DNA of 64,000 nucleotides. It comes from Deinococcus deserti VCD115. GTDB lineage: Bacteria; Deinococcota; Deinococci; Deinococcales; Deinococcaceae. This document shows, in pieces, positions 48,733-58,310 of this stretch. Location of the stretch: NCBI RefSeq assembly GCF_000020685.1, contig NC_012526.1, forward strand, positions 722,001-786,000. Direction: 5' to 3'. Each line of letters starts with the position of its first letter. Position 1 is the stretch's first letter. The position numbers were made by a program, and so were the translations under genes. Under the pieces are notes generated by a model. That model worked only from the letters and a program-made list of their open reading frames with translations, did not search any database and was not told the origin of the DNA.

Positions 48733-51500
48733 CAGACTCCAGCGTTCATCAGTGCCCCGCGCAGGATGCGGGCCGCTCCGGCTTCCGCCATCCAGTGGGG
48801 GAGAGTCTGCTTGCTGAGGTAATCGAGAAGTTTGATGGCTTTGGTGTGTTGCATATCGAAGTTCTGCACCTCTTTCTGGAGCCAGGTGATGCCTTTTTCT
48901 GGTTGACCGGTCTGCGTGGTGAGATTCACGGCCATTAGGACGTGACGGAGCAGTGTCCCGGCGAGCGGACCCGTGTGGACGCCGCGGGCACCCATCTCGG
49001 CGGCGGTAAGCAGATAGGCGCCCTGGCCGCGTCTCTCGCTGACAAGCTCATGCCAAGCGTTTGCGGCGAAGCCTTTAGAAAGCTCCTGGTACACTCCGCT
49101 ACGCCGCTCCTCGCCGCGGTGCTCAGCTTCGAGGCCTTTGAGATAAAAGCGTTCGTGCGCACCGAGTTCACGCCAGATGTCCGCGTCAAGGCCACGCGGC
49201 TTCAGTTCCCGGCTGGCGACCTGTGAGGCCTGTTCGATCAAGCGGTGAACTGGGGACTTTTCTCCTTTAGCGCGCACCCTGAGGAGTTCGCGGCATGGGT
49301 CGATGCCGTCGATGTCGTGTGAGGTGATGACACGTAGCGCCGCAGCGTAGGTCGCTAGTTGCAGATCTGCGTCACTCCAGGTCAGGCCCGCACCCTCGAG
49401 GAACTTCATGTCCTCAAGTTGCTGGGCAACCTCTCGCTCCATGAGGGCGAGAATTTCATCGTCAAACAGCGTCTCAACCTCACCGCGTTTCCTGAGGACC
49501 AGGAGCACCGTGTTTTGCACGGCATTGGCTCCCGTCTTGCGCTTTTCAGTTTCTGTGGCTACTGTCCAAGCGGCGGTAACCTTCAGGCCAGAGGCCCACA
49601 TGATCATGGCAAGATCCGCCCAGATCTGGACGTCACGGTGCGTGAACATGACGATCTGCAGGCCGTTGTCCGGCATGAGCCGCGCAAGATTGGAGTACAC
49701 CTCGATCATGGATGTATTGAAGACCGTGTCCTTGCCTTGCAAAGACAGCGCACGTTTCGGGTCAGCGTACCAGCCTGGAAAATGCGCGGTGAGTCTCTTG
49801 CCGTACCACGCTAGGAAGAATTCGCTGAGGTCCTCGTAGCGGATAGCGTCGGCGTAAGGCGGGTCCGTGATCCAAAAATGACTGTGCGTGTCGACCGCTC
49901 GAGCGTCCCGCAACTCCACGTGCAGGTCAGCTGACAGCATGGACGATGTGGGGAGATACAGACTCTTGTACAGGCGCAGGCCCCGTGCACTCCAGTTGTA
50001 TACGGGAGTCAGGAGGTGGGACATGAAGGTGCCGGTTGGCGTGTCTGTGGCCTTACTCCACAGACAGAACTTAGAGCTCCGGTCGGCAACTTTGCCCGCG
50101 AAGCCTAAAAGTTCCCGTGCTGCGCTACACGCCTCTGTCGCTTCGGCCAGCAGACCGCCGAGCAGAAGTTGGCGTGGTGTGAAGAGGTGATGCCAGTATG
50201 TCCACCCTCGCGCGTTCAGGAGACGGTCCTGTCTACGGTCTCCCACTGTGATCGAATCTTCGGGGATGTAGCCTTTTGCCCGCCAGTCGTCGAGGCGATC
50301 CCGCAGAAGGGCCAGACATCTGGCTTCACGTTCCAGGTCAGCCGCCGTGACGGACTCATAACTCCTGAGACTCTTGAATCTCCGGCCAACACGGACGTCT
50401 TCGCTCCAGCGGATGCAGTACAACCGCTCTTGAAGGAAATCGCCTAGCGCGGGAGTCAGGTCGTCTTTCGTCCACGGCCGGAGGCCTTGGCTGTCATCAT
50501 GCCGGGTTCTGAGGCGGGACAGGAGCGTTCGCTGCGGCTCCGGAACTTCAGGCGTGCGGGGCGGAACGAGGTACTGTTCAATAACTGTGCCTTGCTGCGC
50601 CCGCTGCATTTGCTCAGGGCTTGCGTTTGACACGATGCGGATGTCATACCGTCTGTGGACCGGGTCGGGCACAAGTTCAGCAACGACTCGGTCCTTTAAC
50701 GAGATGACCCAGGTCGTAGAGAGCGGTACAACGTACCCCGTTTCCGGGTCCAGCACCTCGTTGCACCACAAGTAAGCGTCCGCGCGGCGGCCCTGCTCAT
50801 CGTGCTCGATGCCCCAAGCAATCACCTGGCGATCTACTTCGTCGTACACCCCCTGCTGGGCCGCTTCGATTCGTTTCCTGGCCTTGGGCGTTGCACACAG
50901 AAGCGCTTGATTGCTCCAAGTGAGGAGACCCGCGACCGGGTTGAGGTCGCTGGCGTGCGTGCCGCATCCGAGCCGGGCAGCCTCGAAAGGAATCGAACCG
51001 CCTCCAGAGAACACGTCCCCAACCCGCGTCTTCTCATCGAAGCGCATGATGCCAAGTTCTTCTACCAACTCCTGAAGGCTGGAGGAGTTCGTGCCGAGGT
51101 GATCGTTGATCATCATCCAGCTTGCCCAGTCGGTCGGGCCCTCGTAGCTTTCCGCGAGACTGGAATCCTTACGGCGCTGCTGGGTGGAACTTGCCGTGAA
51201 CTGTGCGGTGGATAGCCCCGACCGCTGATGCAAGCTGGTGTCGTCGATCCCCAGGAGGCGCTCAAAGACCTCTATATCCCTTTGGGGGTCGTCGGTGGCC
51301 GGCAGCAGAGCTCCCAGAATGCTGGCGCGCACCAGCACGAGAGGTTTCCGGCCCCACCATTTGCCCATCCCGGTGAGCCGCTGTGCAGACCCGGCTGTGC
51401 GCTCCTTATAACTTTCGGCGCTAAGTTTGGCGACCGGGAAGCACCGCTCAATCAGGGCGGGCGCGTTCGACAGTGGCCTGGGTGGTGTGCCCGTCATCAT
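48732..51500 (-). CDS. DUF1156-type adenine DNA methyltransferase, copy 1
   Basis: A 922-residue protein. The N-terminus ALIERCFPVAKLSAESYKER plus KWWGRKPLVLVRASILG are hallmarks of the DUF1156/COG1743 family. SAM motif I is VGDVFSGGGSIPFEAARLG (about 162). The catalytic motif is ITDPPYADAIRYEDLSEFFLAWYG (DPPY, about 545). A downstream region with LQIVMFTHRDVQIWADLAMIMWASGLKVTAAW follows. It would methylate adenine (N6) in a specific site. It is 16 bases after the second methyltransferase copy. The two copies are very similar at both ends and differ in the middle (about residues 230-530). GC is high throughout. Confidence 0.85.
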   Translation of the reverse strand: MMTGTPPRPLSNAPALIERCFPVAKLSAESYKERTAGSAQRLTGMGKWWGRKPLVLVRASILGALLPATDDPQRDIEVFERLLGIDDTSLHQRSGLSTAQFTASSTQQRRKDSSLAESYEGPTDWASWMMINDHLGTNSSSLQELVEELGIMRFDEKTRVGDVFSGGGSIPFEAARLGCGTHASDLNPVAGLLTWSNQALLCATPKARKRIEAAQQGVYDEVDRQVIAWGIEHDEQGRRADAYLWCNEVLDPETGYVVPLSTTWVISLKDRVVAELVPDPVHRRYDIRIVSNASPEQMQRAQQGTVIEQYLVPPRTPEVPEPQRTLLSRLRTRHDDSQGLRPWTKDDLTPALGDFLQERLYCIRWSEDVRVGRRFKSLRSYESVTAADLEREARCLALLRDRLDDWRAKGYIPEDSITVGDRRQDRLLNARGWTYWHHLFTPRQLLLGGLLAEATEACSAARELLGFAGKVADRSSKFCLWSKATDTPTGTFMSHLLTPVYNWSARGLRLYKSLYLPTSSMLSADLHVELRDARAVDTHSHFWITDPPYADAIRYEDLSEFFLAWYGKRLTAHFPGWYADPKRALSLQGKDTVFNTSMIEVYSNLARLMPDNGLQIVMFTHRDVQIWADLAMIMWASGLKVTAAWTVATETEKRKTGANAVQNTVLLVLRKRGEVETLFDDEILALMEREVAQQLEDMKFLEGAGLTWSDADLQLATYAAALRVITSHDIDGIDPCRELLRVRAKGEKSPVHRLIEQASQVASRELKPRGLDADIWRELGAHERFYLKGLEAEHRGEERRSGVYQELSKGFAANAWHELVSERRGQGAYLLTAAEMGARGVHTGPLAGTLLRHVLMAVNLTTQTGQPEKGITWLQKEVQNFDMQHTKAIKLLDYLSKQTLPHWMAEAGAARILRGALMNAGV

Positions 51501-51516
51501 GGTCTTTTTTCGGGTG

Positions 51517-54300
51517 TCACACCCCGGCGTTCATCAACGCCCCGCGCAGCAGGCGAGCGGCCGCCGCATCCTCGGCCCAGTGGGGGAGGGCCTGCTTTCC
51601 CAGATGCTCAAGGAGCTTAATGGTCCGGGTCTGTTGCATGCCGAAGTTTTGCACTTCGCTTTGCAACCATGCGACGCCCTTCGCTGGGTCCTGCTCACGG
51701 ACCGTAATCTGCATAGCCATCAGTACGTGTCGCAGCAATGTTCCGGCAAGTGGCCCGTTGCTCACAAACCGGCTGCCCATCTCACTGGCAGTCATCAAGC
51801 GCACTTGATTGGCTCGTTCATCGCCCAGAAGGTCCCGCCAAGAATTCGCAGCAAATCCCTTGGAGAGTTCCTGGTAGACGCCACTACGGTGCTCGCCACG
51901 GCTTTCGGTTTCGAGGCCCTTGAGATAAAAGCGTTCGTGCGCGCCGAGGTCTCGCCAGATGCCCGCGTCGAGACCACGAGGCATAAGCTCCCGGCTGGCG
52001 ACCTGCGAAGCCTGCTCGATCAGGCGGTGAACCGGGGATTTCTCGCCCTTAGCGCGGACCTTCAGAAGTTCACGGTGAGGGTCAACTCCGTCGATGTCGT
52101 GTGTGGTGATCACGCGCAAAGCAGCAGCGTACGTGGCTAGTTGGAGATCAGCATCGGTCCAGCGCAAACCAGCCCCTTCGAGAAGTTGCATGTCCTTGAG
52201 TTGTTTCGAGACCTCATACTCCATTAAGGAGAGAATTTCATCATCGAAAAGGGTTGTGACTGCGCCTCGTTTACGGAGAACAAGGAGAACAGTGCCTTGG
52301 ACAGAGTTGGTGCCGCCTTTCAAGCCATCTGTGGTTTCAGTTGCAACAGTCCATGCCGCAGTCACCTTCAATCCAGACGCCCACATGGTCATCGCAAGGT
52401 CGGCCCAAACTTCTATGTCTTGATGAGTGAACATTACGATCTGTATGCCATTATTAGGCATAAGTTGGGAAAGGTTTGAGTAAACCTCAATCATGGATTG
52501 GTTAAAGCTAACCCCTTTCCCTTTCAAGGCCAGCGCGCGCTTGCTATCTGTATACCACTCTGGGAATAGCCTGGGGATCCTCTTCTCGTACCAAGCAAGG
52601 AAGAATTCGCTTATCTCTTCGTAAGGAATAGCATCAGCATAAGGAGGATCGGTAATCCATATTGACCGGACGTTTTCTACACCTCTTGCGTCAATTAGTT
52701 CAACTTTTGTTGGAGTGCAATTAAGATCCGAAGTCGTAATGCTCACCGTGCTTAAGGCTTGAAAACCGCGCACATTATAATTGTAAAGTGGAGAGAGGGA
52801 TTGTGCTGAGTAAGTCTGACTAGATGAATTATTCATCGGTTTCCATCTGCACAGTTTGCTATTCCAATCTGCTACTTTGCCAACTAAGGCTAATAGTTCA
52901 GCGGGCGCGGAGCTTCTGGCGACTGACTCTGCAAACAAACCATTTATAAGGAGTTGTCTCGGTGTAAACAGGTGATGCCAATGGGTCCAGCCGCGCCTGC
53001 TCTGTGGCTTATGAATCTCTTTGCCCTGCTCGACTTTCAGAGTAGGTAGAAAGCCCAGCTCTTGCCAGTTACTGATTTTTCCTAGCAAAATTTCAAAGCA
53101 TTGCCTTTCCCGATCTAAGTCTGCAGCTGTCACTGATTCATAGTGTCTAACCTCCTTAACTTTGATTTTTTTGCCAACCACTTTTTTTATTTTTTCAACC
53201 CATCGAATGCAGTAAAGTCGCTCCTGAAATAAGTCTTCCGCTCGTGACGAAATATCCTCAGCTTGCCATTGTTTGATTCCTGATCGTTCCATTAGGCGGT
53301 CCATATGGGTCGAGTGAGGATGGGGATTATCAAGTGTTGGGGGCGGTATTAGATGTTGATTTACTACTGTGCCAAATTTAGCTTTATGTAACTGTTCATC
53401 TGTGGCGCCGGTTATAATTTTAATTTCATATCTTTTATTTAGTTCGTCAGGTATCAGTTCTGCAACTACACGATGGGATTGGCTAATCACCCATGTCGCT
53501 GAGAGTGGTACCATATACCCAGTTTCTGGATCTAGCACTTCGTTGCACCATAGGTAAGCGTCAGCACGGCGGCCTCGTTCGTCGTGTTCGATGCGCCAAT
53601 TGGTTATTTGGCGATCCACTTCCTCGTACACCCACTTTTGGGCTGCGTCGATACGTTCCTTATCTTTGGGTGTGGCGCATAGTAGAGTTTGATTACTCCA
53701 CGTTAGTAATGCCGCCACAGGATTTAAGTCACTGGCGTAGGTGTCGCAGCCGAGTCGGGCAGCCTCGAAGGGAATCGAGCCGCCGCCAGAGAACACATCC
53801 CCTACTTTTGGCTTCTCACCGAAGCGCATGATGCCTAACTGCTCCACGAGTTCCTGAAGTGTGAAAGCGTTTGTCCTGAGGTGGTTGTTTATAAACTTCC
53901 AGCTTTCCTTATCGCTTGGGCCTTCATAGGCTTCTGCCAGGATAGCGTCTTTGAGTTGTTCCTCGGATGAAAGCGCAGCAAATTGACCAGCAGTCAACGC
54001 CTTGCGCGTTCGTCGCTCGTACAGGCCAAATTCGTCCATACCCATCAAACGTTCGAAGACCTCGTTGTCCTTCTGTGGGTCATCCGTAGCGGGCAGAAGG
54101 GCCCCCAGGAGACTAGCGCGCACTAACACAAGAGGTTTACGGCCCCACCACTTGCCAACTGGGGACAGACGCTGGGCTTGCTTTGCATCGCGTTCCTTGT
54201 AACTCTCGGCACTAAGTTTCGCCACTGGGAAGGCGTGTTCGATGAGGGAAGGTTGGTCAGCTAGTGGTGTTTCAGGGAGGAGGGGATGGGTCTGAGTCAT
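51517..54300 (-). CDS. DUF1156-type adenine DNA methyltransferase, copy 2 (mosaic, AT-rich centre)
   Basis: A 927-residue paralogue of the next gene. Same landmarks: SLIEHAFPVAKLSAESYKER, GKWWGRKPLVLVRASLLG, VGDVFSGGGSIPFEAARLG, ITDPPYADAIPYEEISEFFLAWYE (catalytic DPPY, about 550), LRHVLMAMQ, and a nearly identical C-terminal 300 residues. About 52,450-53,750 is conspicuously AT-rich with T/A runs, unlike its own ends and its neighbours. The central region probably determines the target sequence, so the copies may recognise different sites. Its ATG overlaps the stop of the DUF3780-type gene (ATGA). Both copies keep catalytic motifs, so neither looks dead. Confidence 0.85.
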   Translation of the reverse strand: MTQTHPLLPETPLADQPSLIEHAFPVAKLSAESYKERDAKQAQRLSPVGKWWGRKPLVLVRASLLGALLPATDDPQKDNEVFERLMGMDEFGLYERRTRKALTAGQFAALSSEEQLKDAILAEAYEGPSDKESWKFINNHLRTNAFTLQELVEQLGIMRFGEKPKVGDVFSGGGSIPFEAARLGCDTYASDLNPVAALLTWSNQTLLCATPKDKERIDAAQKWVYEEVDRQITNWRIEHDERGRRADAYLWCNEVLDPETGYMVPLSATWVISQSHRVVAELIPDELNKRYEIKIITGATDEQLHKAKFGTVVNQHLIPPPTLDNPHPHSTHMDRLMERSGIKQWQAEDISSRAEDLFQERLYCIRWVEKIKKVVGKKIKVKEVRHYESVTAADLDRERQCFEILLGKISNWQELGFLPTLKVEQGKEIHKPQSRRGWTHWHHLFTPRQLLINGLFAESVARSSAPAELLALVGKVADWNSKLCRWKPMNNSSSQTYSAQSLSPLYNYNVRGFQALSTVSITTSDLNCTPTKVELIDARGVENVRSIWITDPPYADAIPYEEISEFFLAWYEKRIPRLFPEWYTDSKRALALKGKGVSFNQSMIEVYSNLSQLMPNNGIQIVMFTHQDIEVWADLAMTMWASGLKVTAAWTVATETTDGLKGGTNSVQGTVLLVLRKRGAVTTLFDDEILSLMEYEVSKQLKDMQLLEGAGLRWTDADLQLATYAAALRVITTHDIDGVDPHRELLKVRAKGEKSPVHRLIEQASQVASRELMPRGLDAGIWRDLGAHERFYLKGLETESRGEHRSGVYQELSKGFAANSWRDLLGDERANQVRLMTASEMGSRFVSNGPLAGTLLRHVLMAMQITVREQDPAKGVAWLQSEVQNFGMQQTRTIKLLEHLGKQALPHWAEDAAAARLLRGALMNAGV

Positions 54301-54917
54301 GCGCTGGCCTTCCGGAACATGGGTTCCATGTCGTTCTTCCCGCTTTTTGTTTTCACGGTGCGAGTGGGCATCAATTTTAAGGTGGTGTCCGGGTCATTGA
54401 CGTCATTGCCTGGCCCAGTTGGTGTGGCGGCCAGCATGAGCCTCAGCGCGGCCCGCCAGCCTTTACCACGTCCGCGTGGGTCGCCATTCAGGGCGACCGT
54501 CTGATTGAACAGCCACCACCGCTCGATGCGGTGTAGGCGCTGCCAACTTACGCGAATCACGTCTAACTCATCCTCGGTAGCGTCCTCGGCAGCCCACACG
54601 AGCACCATCAACTCCTTACCCAGGTTGTTGATGCTCAGGCGAGTATCACCTGTCTTTAGGAAGCGGCCAGGCCGCTCTCCTGCTTCCCGGAGCTGCTCGT
54701 TGAATGCGAATTCGGCGGTCCTGGCGACGTTGGCCCACTGCTTGTGAGTTAGTTGCCCCCTTAGGGTCTGGGTTAGGCGGCCAGCAAGGTTCTCGCGTAC
54801 CTCGTAAAAATTTACGAGCTCTTTTCTACTGTTGGGCACGCTGACCAGCATGTGCGGCCGTTCGCTATCCGGAGCAGCAAAGTGCCCTGGTGTGGCCGTT
54901 ATGCCTTGTTTCGTCAT
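54297..54917 (-). CDS. DUF3780-type defence-associated protein
   Basis: A 206-residue protein without an obvious enzyme motif: SRKELVNFYEVRENLAGRLTQTLRGQLTHKQWANVARTAEFAFNEQL..., IERWWLFNQTVALNGDPRGRGKGWRAALRLML. Position (between the DUF499-type ATPase and a DUF1156 methyltransferase) and size match the DUF3780 component of such operons; I recall the family by context more than by motif. CAGGAGAC lies about 9 bases before the ATG. It overlaps the downstream methyltransferase by 4 bp. It probably bridges ATPase and methyltransferase in a complex. Confidence 0.65.
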   Translation of the reverse strand: MTKQGITATPGHFAAPDSERPHMLVSVPNSRKELVNFYEVRENLAGRLTQTLRGQLTHKQWANVARTAEFAFNEQLREAGERPGRFLKTGDTRLSINNLGKELMVLVWAAEDATEDELDVIRVSWQRLHRIERWWLFNQTVALNGDPRGRGKGWRAALRLMLAATPTGPGNDVNDPDTTLKLMPTRTVKTKSGKNDMEPMFRKASA

Positions 54918-54942
54918 GATGAGTCTCCTGACGGTTGTTTCT

Positions 54943-57900
54943 TCACTGGGCGACTTCGCTCATGTTGAGCTTGTCACCTGTCTCCGCGGTCCAGTCGCTG
55001 AGGTTCTGCCCGCGTTCGAACCGAATTTCCTTCACGTCAAGGTGAAGGTTCGTTTCAGGACCCACCAGTTTACGCACGTATTCGCTGAGTTCACGCAGTG
55101 CATCGGCCGTAAAGGCGGCTCCCTCGGAGAACGTCGCGGTGCCGTATTGGTCTCCCTTGCCGTCCACCATGACTTTTACGCCGGCAGCCTTAGCCCCATG
55201 CTTCTCGAGGCGGTCCATCAGCTTCACGCTGTCTGCCGTGGCCGTCGTCTTATGAGTGCGGGCCCACCGAGCGGGCGTAACAGGATCCAGGGGAATCACG
55301 TCAGGCTTCAGAGTGATAGGCGTGCTATTCACACCGCCGCGGGTGGCAACGGCCTGCACCACGTGCGTGCCGGGCGGCGGCGTAATCGGCTTGCCGGGTT
55401 CGTAGATCTGCCCTTTCTCCGGTGCGCTGCCGTCGAAGGTGACGCGGATTTCCACGTCTGGTGACGCCTCGAAGCGAACCTCGCCACTTTCCCAAACGCC
55501 TTTCAAGAAAGTGGGCGCCTGCCAAGTAAAGCTCTGGCCAGTCGGGTGGCCCTTGTTCGCAGTTGCGTTGTAGCTGGGATCGACTGCCAGGAAGGTGAAG
55601 GTCTGACCGGTAACCTCCATGGAGGCGTCCGTCATAACCGGCGCAGCAATATCGACAGTGGAGCCTTCAGCGTAGTGGACCTGCGTACCGTACTTGGGCG
55701 TCACAGTCAGGCGATAACGGTCCGCAGCCGCGTCGAGAATGTCGTGGCGGACGGTGACGGATGTCGGCTCCAGCGGGAAGGGACCACGCTCGATTTCCTG
55801 CCCGTCCTGACGCCACTCGTCGCGGTCGATCTTGTCACGGCGCAGCTGATCCAGCGCACCGGCCGGGTGCCACGGCCACCCGGTGGTGTTCGCCGCGCGA
55901 GCAAGCAGCTCATTCCAGGTCATGCGCTTGGCGTTGCCGAATACGCGTGCCTCGAACTTGCGGCCCTCGCTCGCGTCGAGCGCCCTTACAAACTTCTTGC
56001 GGCCCTCGAGGATTTCCTGTACCTGTTGCGCGCCGCGGCTTGCCGGGTTTTTCTCGGCGAACTTTCCGGTGAAGTCCAGGCTGGTCAGGCCCGCCTGTTC
56101 TGGGAAGTGCAGGTGCGTGAAGGCCTCCTGGGCAGCCGTGAGGAAGTGCATCATTGTGGCCTGCTCGCGCTCCTCGAGTTCCAGAATCATGTCCGGGTTG
56201 GGTTTTTCGCTGCGCCGCAGTTTTCCGAGGGCGGACTGCGTGGCGCGCAGGGCCTTGGCGCGGTCGAGCAGGAGACGGTAGTTGGACTCTTCACCGGTGA
56301 GGAACATCATGCGGTTGCGCAGGGTGCTGGCGTCGAAGAGCTCTTTGAGCTTCGGATTTAGGCCATTGCCTTGTGGGCGAGAAAGGACCAGCAGCACGTG
56401 TCCTTGCTTTGGATCGATCTGATCCAGGGCCGGGAAGATCAGAAGCTCTTTGTATGCTCCGTCCGGCAGTGGATTGAACAGAATAGCCAGTTGCTCGCGG
56501 ACGATGTCAAGGGCTTTGTCCTCGCTGGTTGATTGAATAGTCGCTTCAATCTCCGCGTTGATGTTCCGCGTAGAGCTGAAGTAGTAACTGTCCCCGTCTT
56601 TATGCAGATACCAAGACTTATGTGCGAGGTCGTTGAGGACGGCTTTCAGCGGTGCCAGATCAAGGCCTGGCTGGGCGAGATAATCAGCCACGAGTTGTGG
56701 CGGAAGTCCGACGACGCCGTCCACGACGTGCGCGAGCGAGGAGGTCAGCAGCAACGTCGCGGCCCGGCGGGACAGGTCCGAAGGCTCGTTCTGCTCGGCG
56801 ACCGCCCGTCCCTGGTCGGCCACATCGTGCGAAAGAGCGTTCTTGAGCTTGTCGTTGATGTTCAAGAGCTCACCGCGGATGCGGTCGTTGTTCAGGTCGA
56901 GGTCCTGCAGACCGATCGTGCTGCGCTCCGAGGCGAGGCCGCTGTCCCACAGGTGGGCGGTGACTGCGCGCATCATGCGAATCAGGCCACGCGTCTGCTG
57001 GAAGCCCGGGTTATCGCGGAAGCGGGCGTAGAGGTCACGTAGGCTGGGGTGAAACGGATACGTGTCGATCAGCGCCAGGCTGGCCTGCTGCCCGTCAGCG
57101 GGGGTGAGGCCCATCTTGCGAGCCTGGTCGATCTCGTGTGCGTATTGTCCTTGCAGATGCCGGATGACACTGTCGTCCGGGACGGTCTCAAAGAGGCGCT
57201 TTCGCAGAATGTCGTACACTTCGTTTGAGTTCTGCTGCACCGGCTCAATTTCCAGCGCGAGGCGCTGCGTTTCCTTGGTAAGGTCGCTCAGGACGTCGTG
57301 GAGGTACGAGCTGGCCCGGCCGTACGCCGCGCCGCCGAGATCAGTCAGCACTAGTGCAACGCGCTCGCAGCCTGGGCGTTGTAGGGCGGCCATGAGGTTC
57401 GTCAGAGCACGGGCAGTCAGGCGAGCGAGGTTGCTGTCCCCAACCACGCGGCTCTCAACCGCTTCGAGGTACGGCGGCAACTCGTCGATGAGGATCAGGG
57501 CCGTCCGGCCTCGCAAGAGTGCTTCCCAATCCTCCTGGCCCGGTGCGTCCGGTGGCGCGTAAAAATTCGCGAACGCGGCCTTGTTACCAAGCTGTTCTGC
57601 GATAACGCCCCATAAGCCGTGCGGCGGATTACCACGGCCGTTGAAGGCTACGACCTCGACGTTTTTTACGTCCCGCAGAACGCCTTCCATGGCGGGGTCC
57701 GTGATGACTTGTGGCCGCACAAGAGTGTGCGCTGCCAGGAGGCCTAGGGTAATGAGGTTGTGGGTCTTGCCGCCGCCCATGCTCTGCTTCAGGAAGAACA
57801 CACTGTTGCTGGACTGTCCCGAGAGACGTTTGAAGCCCTGCTTCAGGAGATTCTGCATGCCGTCCGTAATTACGTTCTCTTCGAAGAACGTCTGCGGGTT

Positions 57901-58017
57901 GATGCTGCCTTCGGTGAGATCGTTGATATCCAGTGTCGTTTCGCTCTTGTTGTTCTCGAACACGGACGCACGGGGCTGTAGCAAAGCATTGAGGGTAAGG
58001 CTGGCAATTTGAGTCAT
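54943..58017 (-). CDS. DUF499-type P-loop ATPase of the defence operon
   Basis: A 1024-residue ATPase. Walker A is FFLKQSMGGGKTHNLITLG (about 75-88), Walker B ALILIDELPPYLEA (about 180). The arginine/sensor region includes RVALVLTDLGGAAYGRASSYL. The middle is helical; the C-terminal 300 residues are beta-rich with immunoglobulin-like segments (TVDIAAPVMTDASMEVTGQTFTFLAVDPS; VRFEASPDVEIRVTFDGSAPEKG). It belongs with the large AAA-like DUF499 proteins, analogous to BrxC/PglY in BREX. First gene of the five-gene minus operon. The Shine-Dalgarno GGGAG lies 5 bases upstream of the ATG. Confidence 0.83.
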   Translation of the reverse strand: MTQIASLTLNALLQPRASVFENNKSETTLDINDLTEGSINPQTFFEENVITDGMQNLLKQGFKRLSGQSSNSVFFLKQSMGGGKTHNLITLGLLAAHTLVRPQVITDPAMEGVLRDVKNVEVVAFNGRGNPPHGLWGVIAEQLGNKAAFANFYAPPDAPGQEDWEALLRGRTALILIDELPPYLEAVESRVVGDSNLARLTARALTNLMAALQRPGCERVALVLTDLGGAAYGRASSYLHDVLSDLTKETQRLALEIEPVQQNSNEVYDILRKRLFETVPDDSVIRHLQGQYAHEIDQARKMGLTPADGQQASLALIDTYPFHPSLRDLYARFRDNPGFQQTRGLIRMMRAVTAHLWDSGLASERSTIGLQDLDLNNDRIRGELLNINDKLKNALSHDVADQGRAVAEQNEPSDLSRRAATLLLTSSLAHVVDGVVGLPPQLVADYLAQPGLDLAPLKAVLNDLAHKSWYLHKDGDSYYFSSTRNINAEIEATIQSTSEDKALDIVREQLAILFNPLPDGAYKELLIFPALDQIDPKQGHVLLVLSRPQGNGLNPKLKELFDASTLRNRMMFLTGEESNYRLLLDRAKALRATQSALGKLRRSEKPNPDMILELEEREQATMMHFLTAAQEAFTHLHFPEQAGLTSLDFTGKFAEKNPASRGAQQVQEILEGRKKFVRALDASEGRKFEARVFGNAKRMTWNELLARAANTTGWPWHPAGALDQLRRDKIDRDEWRQDGQEIERGPFPLEPTSVTVRHDILDAAADRYRLTVTPKYGTQVHYAEGSTVDIAAPVMTDASMEVTGQTFTFLAVDPSYNATANKGHPTGQSFTWQAPTFLKGVWESGEVRFEASPDVEIRVTFDGSAPEKGQIYEPGKPITPPPGTHVVQAVATRGGVNSTPITLKPDVIPLDPVTPARWARTHKTTATADSVKLMDRLEKHGAKAAGVKVMVDGKGDQYGTATFSEGAAFTADALRELSEYVRKLVGPETNLHLDVKEIRFERGQNLSDWTAETGDKLNMSEVAQ

Positions 58018-58310
58018 CCGTTCTCCCGGGAAGCCTAAAAATCAAGTGAAGCGCGCGTGAAGTTTTATCCTGCTACACATTAGCGCTTACGAGTGTTTTT
58101 GTTGGATTCCAGCCTTCCCACACTTGCTGGACGCTGTGTGGCTGGAGCCCGGTTGCACTGGGCAGAGAGGCTTCCTGGCCTGCCTAACTGTCACTCAACA
58201 CATCAGATTTTTCGTAGCGACTGCAAGCAAACCTGATAGCTTGATGTGAGTAACGTGGGTTTATATTCCAATCACTGGCTGACCGTCTCCTCGCTTGAGG
58301 AAACTGCCTG
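58018..58310. promoter_or_regulatory. Divergent control region between the defence operon and the helicase fusion gene
   Basis: 293 bases without a gene. Toward the fusion gene: TTGATG (58241-58246) with TATTCC (58264-58269, spacer 17) or TATATT (58262-58267, spacer 15), then GAGG (58297-58300) before the ATG. Toward the operon the region near 58,040-58,070 is AT-rich with two direct TTCAC copies. An interrupted stem TCCAG/CTGGA plus CCACAC/GTGTGG lies at about 58,104-58,145. It is more AT-rich than surrounding genes. Confidence 0.4.
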
